From Pinus tabuliformis (taxonomy: Eukaryota > Streptophyta > Pinopsida > Pinales > Pinaceae): a DNA stretch of 64,000 nucleotides. Made by a program: the position numbers and the translations under genes. Location of the stretch: contig CM062808.1 in assembly GCA_031772625.1 (NCBI GenBank), positions 146,125,299 through 146,189,298 on the forward strand. Direction: 5' to 3'. A model generated the notes under the pieces. It was not told where the DNA came from and did not search any database. It saw nothing but the letters and a program-made list of their open reading frames with translations. Of the stretch, positions 55,501-64,000 are shown piece by piece; the stretch's first letter is position 1; every line of letters begins with the position of its first letter.

Positions 55501-58164
55501 TGCCTTTGCGGGAGGATACAAGTTGAATTTCTTGGTAGAATTACCATCTGATATATACATGTCTCCCGACCTACAACTTATGAAAGCATCAGCTGTGGCC
55601 AGCCAAGGTCTTCCTAGAATAAGAGGATGTCCTCCTAGATTGTTCTTGGGAGTTAAAATCATAAAATCAACTGGATATTCCCAAGAGTCTAGTGAGACTG
55701 GAATGTCTTCCAATACACCATCAGGTTTAATGATTGATCTATCTGCAAGTTGCAACAAAGTAGGTGTAAAGAGAAGATTAGGAAGTTTTAACTGATCCAT
55801 GGTCTGTCTACTCATAATGTTGATAGCGGCTCCTAAGTCAATCAAGGTATTTGGGATCTCAACCCCATTAATATGAGTTTTAACAATAGGGCTACCGGGA
55901 TCTACATATTTTTGCATGGTAATTTTACCCATCATAATGTCTGCAATTTTTCCAACTAGATGTATCCTTTTGGTATCTCTGGTTCTTTTTATTGTTTTTT
56001 TCAAACTCATCTCCTTTATTGTCTTTGCTAGAATGGGAATCTCTTTAATGGCTGTTAACAAGGGAATCTTGATACAGACATTTTTTAATTCATCTAGAAA
56101 GCTATAGTCAGGCAACCAAATCTGCTTCTCCACTCCTTTATCAATTTGCAATCTTTCAGGAAAAGGAGGAATAGCTGAAGATGTGGGTTGCTCTACTAAG
56201 GGAGTTGATTCTTTTTCTTTTTCTTTAATGCTTGGGTTTTGAAGGGATACTTCAGAACCCTTATTGGCTTTGAGAGATTCTTCCTCAGAAATGCTTGGTT
56301 GTTGAGCACTTGTAGAAGGTTGGTCTAGGATTCTACCTGATCTGAGTTGGACCTCATTGAGAGGAACAACCATATAGGTAGGGAATGGTTGACCTTCCAT
56401 GAGTGGTTGACCTTCCATCACATAAGCACCTTGAGGATTCCTATTATTGGGGTTTGGTTGAGGTTGAGAGGGAAGTTGATTTGGCCTCTGTTGAGATTGT
56501 AACAAGAGTTTAGAATTTTGATTTTGTGGAGGAGGTTGTTGTTGTTGAGGGAATGGTAATGACAATTGTTGACCTTGATTTGGAAGTTGGGGAGCTTGCT
56601 GATTTTGAAAGGATTGAGGATATTGATAGAATTGGGCAAATCTCCCATAAGGATTTTGCATTTGCATGCTTTGCAACCATGCTTGGAAAGGATTTTGTGG
56701 TTGTGACCAGGGTTGTTGCCAAGGATTCCAATTTGGTGGGGGCTGGAAATTCATAGAGTTGTTAAACACTTGATTTTGCTGCCCCTGCCAAGGTCTTCTT
56801 GCAACAAAACAAAGGGATTCAAGCGTACTTGGATCTTCTTGAAAGACTGCTTTGAGGCCAGGGATTGAAGGACATTCCTTGGTCTCATGGGTTTCTGAGC
56901 AAATTACACAGGTTTCTACAACTTGTGCTTCCAAGGGACATTCCCTTAAAGCATGCTTCTTTCTACACTTTGGGCAAAAAATAGTCGTAGCCTCGGCTTC
57001 TGCTTTTTGTTTATTTTGAATCTTAAGGGTATCAATTTGTTCACTAAGACTCCCTAAGATGTCAGTTTTAAATTCATCTAGCATATTACCGATTTCAGCC
57101 CTACTCACTGATCCTGTTGCAGATTTATTTGCCCTAAGGAGAGAAGGATCTCTAGGCCCTTTTTGAGTTTTTGATTTGCCCCTTGAGAGATGGATACAAA
57201 GTTCTGCTATATCATTGAGAGAAAGTTGAGAAATATCCCCCTTCCCCATCATGTTTAAGATATCTATCCATTCATCCCTAATGGCTTTTAATAAGAGGGC
57301 TTTTAAGGTCTCTTCATCCAAGGTACTCATTTTTTCTCTTTTTAAATTATATTGAAATCTCTCAAGTAAATCTTCTAAGCTCTCATCCTCTTTTTGCACC
57401 ATTTTAAAAACCTCATCCTTATGATTAGTAGGCATACAATAGTCCAAATACCTATCCAAAAAGGTTTGTTTCATTTCATCCGAGGTCCTAATGGATTGAG
57501 TAAGTAACCCCATGAACCATTTCAAAGCTTGATCTTTTAATGTTGATGGGAACAGTTTGAGTTTCTGAGTATCATCCAGATAGTCATAGGTTCGACACAC
57601 AACTTCAAATTCAAACAAGAATGTTTCAGGGTCCTCAGTTCTTAATCCATGAAAATTTGGGAGGACGGATGGTGATATGTTTTTCATGGTGGCTCGGGAG
57701 TCCTCATCAACAATGGCAAACCCAAATGAGTTATCCCCATCTCTATTTCCTCCAATGGGACCTCTACCTCCTCCATTGTTATTGTTATTTCCTCCTCCTC
57801 CTCTACCTCTACCTCTACCACCTCCTTCTTCCTCTGCCATGATGATTCTCCTAGGGATTTCAAAATCTTCTGGTTCTTCTACAAAGGGTGAATGAGAAGA
57901 GATTTCTCCTTCCTCTTCAGGTGAGTCTATTTCCTCAATTACAATTGGTTTTCTTGTAGGAGAAAGAGAAGAGTCTCTTCCTAGTTCAAACTCAATAGAA
58001 GGTATAGGAGAGTCAACTCTTGGCTCTTGAATTTCAGGACTAGGAGTTTCGGTTGGAGATAAGGGAGGTATCTCTTGTCTATCTCTTGAAGCAGATGGAC
58101 TTGTAAAAATTGAACTTCGAGCTCTAGCTAAAAACCTTCCCCTAGAATCTCTAGCTCTATGCAT
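52534..58164 (-). pseudogene. gag-pol polyprotein of element D, one stop near the integrase end
   Basis: 1,816 codons are open from ATG 58164 to a TAA at 52714-52716. After it the same frame continues (KGDWALLFDSKF, HWLGPYEIDEV) to a TAG at 52534, so the TAA cuts off the last 60 residues of integrase. Domains by approximate residue: capsid 160-300; zinc fingers CPKCRKKHALREC and CVICSETHETKEC near 400-430; protease LIDLGAAINIM near 774; RT 1010-1250 with YMDD near 1176; RNase H with an intact STDASDTTLGAV near 1321; integrase finger 1530-1575; DDE core near 1599 (LDFVG), 1659 (TDQGSQF) and 1694 (ANGQVES). All catalytic residues I can check are present. The stop is the only visible defect. Confidence 0.9.
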
Positions 58165-58405
58165 GTCATTTTTTATTTTATCTTCAAGTCAAGTTAAATA
58201 GTTCTTTTTCTGATCTTCCAGTTCACTCTAGGTGCAAGAAGAGAGCATACTCAAGAGACTATTAAATCAATAACTTTCTCCTTTCTGATCCTCCAGATCA
58301 CTTCAAAGTGCAAGAGGAGAGCATACTTAGATAGGCTATTAACTTCTTTTCTTGAAACGTTTTTATATTTTTTTTCTTCTAAGAATATGGCTACTTAATT
58401 TCACT

Positions 58406-58423
58406 TCCCCGGCAATGGCGCCA
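58406..58423 (-). other. Primer binding site of element D (tRNA-Asp type)
   Basis: The minus strand reads TGGCGCCATTGCCGGGGA three bases from the LTR. The TGGCGCC-TTGCCGGGGA form is the site usual in Athila elements. Confidence 0.8.
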
Positions 58424-58426
58424 AAA

Positions 58427-60330
58427 TGTTTAGTCAATTTAGTGTTATCTAAATTGCTAGTATTTATTGTCAACCCGGGGCTCGTAAGCTGATGAAGTGA
58501 AGGTGTACTATATGTACTTAAGTAACCTCTTAGAGTTTTTATTATCGTTGGGGGTGTTGTTGTGGTTAATTATGTTCCTAAGATGGAGTGAGAATTTATA
58601 AACAAGTGAGTGATGGTGTGTGTGTAGAGTGAATCCTAAATGAGTGAAAGTGTGTGTTGAGTGATCTCTAACTATTTGCTTGAAAGGAAATGCTTGAAAG
58701 GAATAAGTGAACTGAAATGACTTGAAGTAAATTTGAAAGCAAATGACCACTTCCAATGGCACTAGACACCGTTCAAGCTGCTGCTAATAAAAGAAAAGAA
58801 AATCACTTTTAAAACCCAAAAATAAAGATTATCTCTCTCTAACTCGATGATTCAAAGCACATGTACTGTGTAAAGCACGGATAGAAAGTAGCTTAAGTTG
58901 AATTAGAAAAGTGAGAAAAATATGCTTGAAAGACTAATGATAATGATTTGCTCTTTCTAATTCTCTACTTCAGCCATATGTACTATGCAAAGTATGATTA
59001 GAAAGTAGTGAGAGAATAGTCTAAGAAGCACTTTAAAAATCAAAACTCTACTTTAAAGACTAGTGGTAATAGTTTGCTCTTTCTAACTCTCTACTTCAGC
59101 CATATGTACTATGCAAAGTATGGTTAGAAAGTAGTGAAAGAACAGTCTATAAAGCACTCAAACTAACTGCAAATTAGTGATATTCTGATCTTAAAAGATA
59201 ACAGTTTATGATGAAGATCATTCATGTGTGTTAGCAGCTCTTTGAGAAATAAGATTAAAAATCAACTATAAAAACAAAGGCAACACTTGAATTGTCAACT
59301 TCAAATACCATTAGTTTGTAAAGCAAACACACACATATAAAAATAAATCCCGGGCTAAAAGAAACCTGCAAAGAAATAACACTGATCAGCTTGAAAGAAA
59401 GGAAAACAAGTAAATGAAACTATACATGCTTAAGGAAATGAATAAGCAAATAACGAAATACTGCACATAAAATACTTTACAGAGGCTGAGATGAGCAGGG
59501 GCCCTCTATTCATTCAGCCACAAGAAAACTCAGAGATCTGGAAACTTCAAAACGGTGCTATATCTATTCCTCCATTTGCAAAAAGTATACAAAACAGAGT
59601 GCTGGAATAGCACTAGAAAACAGAGTTCACAATGCTCTTAAATTTAACACAAGTTCAGAAAATTACAACTAACAAAAGTCTGATGAGCGTACGCAGACGC
59701 AGCTATTTACAGAGGTTTCTAAGATAGCCTACTCATATAGCTAATTAACAGAAAAACAACAAACAGTCATGCGTATTTATGGTCCCTTGACACATCATAC
59801 GGCTGCGTGGACGAGTTTAATGGTTCTTTCGTCATGGGTATTGAATCCCATGTTGGATCATGTCCCCTGCCACCTGTAGAACATGGACAAATCACCGTTT
59901 AGGATGACGTGACCAAGCAGCTCACAATCACCGTTAAACAGTCTTGAGTTGACCGTAACTTGACCAGCTTTGACCATGGGTAAAGATGACGTGGATGGCT
60001 GGAAAAATGGGATAGGAACCTCGAGCACGTTGATACCTGAGTGCCCATCTGGCTCATCTAGCAAACCGACACGTGGAACATTGCGTTTAACAAAAAGGCT
60101 GCAGGATCTTCAGATAGCTGCGGGATCATCAGATAGCTGCGGGATTCCTGCAAGTAAGTCAAAATCTAAACAAATAGTCATCCATTAGCAAAACTTGCTT
60201 GATCATGCTTAATGACACCTAATGTAATGATCTGGGTGGTTTTATGGTGAAAATGAGGCAAAAGTGAAGGAAAGATAAGGAAGAACTGAGGAAAATGGTA
60301 AACAAGTAGGTGTAGAATAGAGGCTCTACA
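58427..60330 (-). repeat. 5' LTR of element D
   Basis: 1,904 bp, about 99% identical by eye to 47556-49460. It is followed directly by the right copy of the 189-bp Helitron duplication. Confidence 0.9.
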
Positions 60331-60519
60331 AGCCAGCAAGAAATGATGACAGGCTTAATGTACATAACATTGACCTTCTAACAATGTGGCGTGCAAATGT
60401 TGATTTCCAGCCAGTGCTTTCTCACTATGCTGTGTTGAAATACATTGCTAAGTATGCATCGAAAGCAGAAAAAAGGTCTGAAAGTTATCATCATATGTTA
60501 ACTAGAATTTCAAATTCTA
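60331..60519 (+). repeat. Right copy of the 189-bp Helitron duplication flanking element D
   Basis: Identical in extent to 47364-47552. It keeps TGG where the left copy has TGA. The Helitron frame runs on from it without a break into ATTGGCTCTGAG. Confidence 0.85.
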
Positions 60520-61363
60520 TTGGCTCTGAGGATCATGCTTTATGTGCATATAGAAAGTTTCTTGCAGAAACGATTGTTGACCGTGACATTGGAGCACAAG
60601 AAACATGCCATATGTTGCTTAAGCTGCCTCTTGTTGTTTGTAGTTGGAAATTTGTTTCCTTAAATGTTGGAAGAAATTTTTTTAGGAAAATATCAAGGGA
60701 TGGCTTGCAATGTTCATCTGAGAATACTTTCGTTCAACATTATCAGAAGAGACCTTTTTTCCTTGAACATCTATCTTTGATAGAAACAACAAGATCTTGG
60801 ACATTTGATAGCAAGCGTAAACAAGATCCATGGAAGCCTAGAGATGTTCATGTTGTTGTTCGGGTTTGGCCATTATTTTATTCTATTCTCGGTGAGGCTT
60901 CAAAGGAATTTGAAACCTTTTGCTAGTCAGAATTTCTATTGTACAAGCCATTTCGTGACATTTCTGCAGAAATTGGCCTTTCAGCTGAAGTTATTATTGA
61001 AAGTTGGAGGAATTTTTGATATCGAGCATGGCATGTTGATCGACACCCATCAAATATAGACAATATTGAATATGAAGAACACGGTGATTTTTCTAACCAC
61101 GAAATGAATGTTGAAGATCATTTTCAAGAATGGTAGATTTTCTCTTGTTTGGTTCCACCAAATGATGTGAATGTTTCTGATCTTCACACCCTTGGTCAAA
61201 GGGACTTTTATATATCCTTTGACTGGGAAAGTACAACTATTTCTGATGATGTTGCAGAGGAAGCTACTAATTTTATAAGGAATGCAAAATCAGCAGGTGA
61301 TATTGTTGACATTTCAAATAGAACATTTGCATCTCCAGATTCTTTGTCGGAAAAATAATGACT
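60331..61363 (+). pseudogene. Helitron Rep C-terminal part and linker
   Basis: Begins with the duplicated segment, including KYIAKYASK at 60438-60464. It continues with the region between Rep and helicase: FLAETIVDRDIGAQETCHMLLKL and PLVVCSWKFVSLN are typical of plant Helitrons. A TAG near 60924, a TGA near 61017, a TAG near 61135 and TAA/TGA near 61357 break the frame. Sequence after 60940 is less conserved and reads as linker (LGQRDFYISFDW). Confidence 0.75.
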
Positions 61364-62693
61364 TGCTTTTGAGATTGGGTTAAGGCACTTTGCTGAATAT
61401 GAAATTCCTGAAGCTTTTCTTATGATTATTCAAGGCACTACGGGCACTGGGAAGTCTTTCCTTAATTATTGTATTTTTCAAGCACTTTTTAATTTCTCAA
61501 GTGATGGAAGAAGCCCTTTGCTTCTTCTTGCATGAACATGAATAGATGCTTTTAATATACATGCAAAAACAATACACTTGGCTCTAAAAATCCCAATTAA
61601 AGATATGCAGCCACTACAGGGGAAATCACTTGTAGTATTCCAAGAAGAAATGCGACATGTTAGATATATATTGATTAATGAAATGAGCTTTCTAGGATCA
61701 AGGTTGTTTATGCAAATAGATGCTCGGTTACAAGAAGCATTTCTAGAGAAAAAGAATTGTCCTTTTGGTGGGAGATCCATCATCCTTGTGGGTGACCTTG
61801 GCCAACTGCCTCCTCTCAAAGATAAGCCTTTGTATGCAGGTAATACAGCAGAGAAAGTCTTGTCGAACAAATTCAACATTGTTGTCACTCTTGACACAAT
61901 CTTTCGCCAACAAGGGAATAATGAAAAACAATATTGTTTTTGCAGAGTCCTTAATAACATAAGAAACATAGAACCTGTTCTTGAAGATTATGACTTTCTT
62001 ATGTCTCGGGCTGATATGAGGTTGCATCCTACAGAAAGAGATTTATTTAATGCAACAGTTCACATGTTTCCAAGAAATAATTTGGTGTCCTTGCATAATA
62101 GGTATATGTTAAAATCATTAAATTCTCCAATTGCACGATGTGTTTTTGAATATTCAAGGCATTCAGAAATCGGTGGTGTTGATGATGATCAATTGGACTC
62201 TGAAGTTTTGTTGTTTCGTGGTCAGCGTGTTATGTTGACATGTAATTTATGGGTTGAAACTGGCTTGGTGAATGGTGCACTTGGTTTTGTTAAGGATATA
62301 TTTTATCTACCTACCTCTAAGCCACCTCGACTTCCAATGTTCACACTTGTTGTTTTTGATAAGTATGTTGGTGTTCCATTTGATGCAAGTAATCCAAACA
62401 TTGTCCCTATCACCCTAGTGATAAGAGGAAATCGAAAAAAAATTCCTTTGAAGATGGCATGGGCTCTTACAATCCACAAGTTACAGGGATTGACTTTAGA
62501 ATGAGCGTCAGTTGATATCAGGAATAAAGAGCAGCAAGGCCTTACCTTCACAGCCATATCAAGAGTGAAACCAATATATGGCTTACGCATTGCACCGCCT
62601 TTTTCTTTCCAATGTTATGCCAATATGAAAGATAACACATATGTTACAATTAGGAAGAAGAAAGAGGAGCGATTGAAGTCCATATCACTATGA
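61364..62693 (+). pseudogene. Pif1-like helicase of the Helitron
   Basis: A superfamily 1 helicase that would unwind DNA during rolling-circle transposition. Motif I is IQGTTGTGKSFL (61428-61463). The motif Ia region is broken by TGA and TAG near 61532-61545. Motif II reads ILINEMSFLG (61668-61697), with N for the catalytic D usual in DEMS. Motif III is GDLGQLPP. Later motifs are RGQRVMLTCNLW, MAWALTIHKLQG and TFTAISRV. A TGA near 62502 precedes the final motif and the frame ends at 62693. The 308-codon open stretch (61578-62504) is long for a dead gene, so decay is recent or slow. Confidence 0.8.
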
Positions 62694-62980
62694 AATGCAA
62701 CTAATAACATTGTGGCCTTCTTTATAGCTTTGAACTTCAATTTTGTAGTGGATTATTTGATGTAGACAAAACAAAACAAATATGTTAAGACTCAATGTTA
62801 TTTCTGTGGTTGCAATGTTGGTTAAATTGTGATTATTTTAAACACTAATGTTGTTTTTATGTACAAAATTGTATATATCTGGTCTTAAACTATCCTATTA
62901 TGTTTTTCTTCTTTAAATCCAATGTGTGCAATTTAGATGTGTTTTTTTAATTTATGTTGCTTTGCTCCAATGGGAGTATT
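62694..62980. other. Spacer between Helitron coding and the next LTR
   Basis: AT-rich, no gene. Probably the Helitron 3' untranslated region. I could not find a convincing terminal hairpin with CTRR. Confidence 0.4.
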
Positions 62981-63384
62981 TGTTATGCTCTTAACTTGCA
63001 AAATGATACCCAATACAGAATATGCGAAGAAAAGATATCCAGATCACAGAATAGCAATGATTTTATTATTCAGTGAGTAATGTTCACTTGCCTCTTTGAG
63101 GGGGCAACCTCCAATAAAGCAGAGCTCGACTACAAAATAAGACATGATGCTCCTCGCAGGGAGTCTCTATCCTTTATATATGACTCATACATGCAATACC
63201 ACGGGCCAATACCGTGGGTTTTATTAATACCATCTATCTAATACTACGACCCATTTGCAACTAACTGTGGTTTTGTCATTAATTGTGGATTAACCACTTA
63301 CAATTATTAATATGGGCTTTATTGGCTCTTGACTATGACGTGATCCCATTACATAAATAAGGGGGTTAGGTTGGGACCCTAACA
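62981..63384 (-). repeat. 3' LTR of a chromodomain gypsy element
   Basis: 404 bp, TGTTATGCTC to ACCCTAACA on the plus strand, with TG...CA ends. A minus-strand TATA box lies inside it and a polypurine tract adjoins the inner end. GTATT at 62976-62980 would be the target duplication; its partner is outside the window. Confidence 0.75.
63171..63180 (-). promoter_or_regulatory. TATA box in the 404-bp LTR
   Basis: The minus strand reads TATATAAAGG within the LTR, a good match to a plant TATA box. Confidence 0.55.
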
Positions 63385-63400
63385 TGCCCTCCCCTTTAAG
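63385..63400 (-). other. Polypurine tract of the chromodomain element
   Basis: The minus strand reads CTTAAAGGGGAGGGCA immediately before the LTR. Confidence 0.75.
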
Positions 63401-63413
63401 ACGAGCCTTGTCC

Positions 63414-64000
63414 TCAAGTCTGAAGTTGCAGAAACTGCTGAAGAATAGTGGCTGGTTCCCAAGTTGCATCTTCAGGAGAGGTGTCTTTCCATTTGACGAG
63501 GACTTCCTTAATCATGCGGCCACGCAGTTGCTTGTCTCGTGTGTCTAGGACCTGTTTGGGTTGAAGCCAGATGGACCCTTCTTCTTCCAATTCAGGTAGA
63601 CTGGTCTGAATTCTACACTTGCTCCCAACCACTTTCTTAAGGCATGAGACATGGAAAACTGGATGGATTTTTGCAGTAGGTGGCAAGGCCAACTTGTAGG
63701 CCACTTCTCCAATGCGCTGAAGTACTTGATATGGTCTGTAGAATTTGGGAGAGAGTTTCTGACACCCCTTGTCCTTGAGTGATGTTTGCTTATATGGTTG
63801 TAGCCGTAAAAATACATGATCCCCTTCTTGAAATTGGTGCTCTGAGCGATGTTGGTCTACCTGTTGCTTCATGCGGTTCTGAGCTTGATGAAGATTCTCT
63901 AGAAGATGGGCGAGCATGGTTGCGCGGTGTTGTAGGAGTTGATCCACTGCTTGTACTTTTGAGAATCCCTTGAGATACGAAGTAGGTGAAGGTGGGAGTT
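63414..64000 (-). CDS. Integrase C terminus with chromodomain (pol of a chromovirus, partial)
   Basis: The frame is open from the window edge to a TGA at 63414-63416, about 194 codons. It carries the integrase C-terminal fold (HQFQEGDHVFLRLQPY, KFYRPYQVLQRIGEVAYKLALP, HPVFHVSCLK) and then a chromodomain (EVLVKWKDTSPEDATWE, AWEP-type end). A chromodomain at the integrase end marks the chromovirus branch of Ty3/gypsy and is thought to steer integration to marked chromatin. The coding ends 14 bases before the polypurine tract. No break is seen in the part present. Confidence 0.9.
   Translation of the reverse strand, partial: LPPSPTSYLKGFSKVQAVDQLLQHRATMLAHLLENLHQAQNRMKQQVDQHRSEHQFQEGDHVFLRLQPYKQTSLKDKGCQKLSPKFYRPYQVLQRIGEVAYKLALPPTAKIHPVFHVSCLKKVVGSKCRIQTSLPELEEEGSIWLQPKQVLDTRDKQLRGRMIKEVLVKWKDTSPEDATWEPATILQQFLQLQT

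Larger units (their letters stand above)
47556..60330 (-). mobile_element. Element D: 12.8-kb Athila-type gypsy element
   Basis: LTRs 47556-49460 and 58427-60330 (1.9 kb) begin TGTTTAGTC and end CTCTACA on the plus strand and differ at about 18 positions by eye (near 1%). The minus-strand order is 5' LTR, primer site of tRNA-Asp type, gag-pol, spacer, 3' ORF, polypurine tract, 3' LTR. The DLGA protease motif, the tRNA-Asp site and an ORF in the env-like position indicate the Athila lineage. It is the youngest element in the window. No matching 5-bp duplication is found: AAA precedes the left LTR and AGCCA follows the right. Confidence 0.9.
44239..62693 (+). mobile_element. Helitron (Rep plus Pif1-like helicase), decayed, split by two insertions
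   Basis: Plus-strand pieces at 44239-44583, 46831-47552 and 60331-62693 join into one Rep/helicase protein when the 5S-derived array and element D are taken out. Rep carries an HUH motif and a Y-x3-Y motif. The helicase carries Walker A, a degenerate Walker B, GDLGQLPP and a C-terminal TIHKLQG motif. Many stops show that it is inactive. I cannot place the Helitron termini (5' TC, 3' hairpin and CTRR). Confidence 0.8.

Overview
The window reads as intergenic DNA from a large, retrotransposon-swollen plant nuclear genome. I find no ordinary host gene. Nearly everything is transposable-element sequence of plant type: Ty3/gypsy elements of the Tat, Athila and chromovirus lineages, a Ty1/copia-type LTR relic with an initiator-Met primer site, and a Helitron with Rep and Pif1-like helicase coding. 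The sequence does not settle the species. The size of the elements and the depth of nesting suit a gymnosperm or another large-genome vascular plant.

Layout. 1-3694: a decayed copia-type relic on the minus strand with two LTRs (1159-2026, 2838-3694), each next to an initiator-Met primer-site match. 3792-4184: three tandem 131-bp units. 4417-42572: an old Tat-lineage gypsy element on the plus strand ('host element') with 2.8-kb LTRs and a coding region broken by stops and frameshifts. It was split twice. A probable solo LTR (element C, 11740-29235, duplication TCAAG) sits between its RT and RNase H, and C was itself split by a 15.4-kb minus-strand Tat element (element A, 11757-27132, duplication CTCCA). 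A 7.8-kb minus-strand element related to A but without pol (element B, 30276-38050, duplication ACGAT) sits inside its integrase. 42573-44238: AT-rich, nothing recognised.

44239-62693 is a decayed plus-strand Helitron, also split twice: by a 2.25-kb inverted array of 438-bp units carrying 5S-rRNA-derived sequence (44584-46830) and by a 12.8-kb minus-strand Athila-type element (element D, 47556-60330). D has a nearly intact 1,816-codon gag-pol frame and a separate 564-codon 3' ORF. It lacks a matching 5-bp duplication and is flanked instead by a 189-bp direct repeat of Helitron sequence. 62981-64000 is the 3' end of a chromodomain gypsy element on the minus strand that runs off the window.

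How the parts relate. The two coding Tat elements (host and A) carry a second, archaeal-type RNase H as well as a gypsy RNase H that has lost its first catalytic aspartate. The extra domain is upstream of RT in the host element and downstream of integrase in A. A also carries, on the opposite strand, a spliced-looking gene with one in-frame stop. B shares primer site, polypurine tract, 3' non-coding region and gag-protease style with A but has no RT or integrase, so it would depend on a partner. LTR differences counted by eye rank the ages as host (oldest), then B, then A, then D (youngest).
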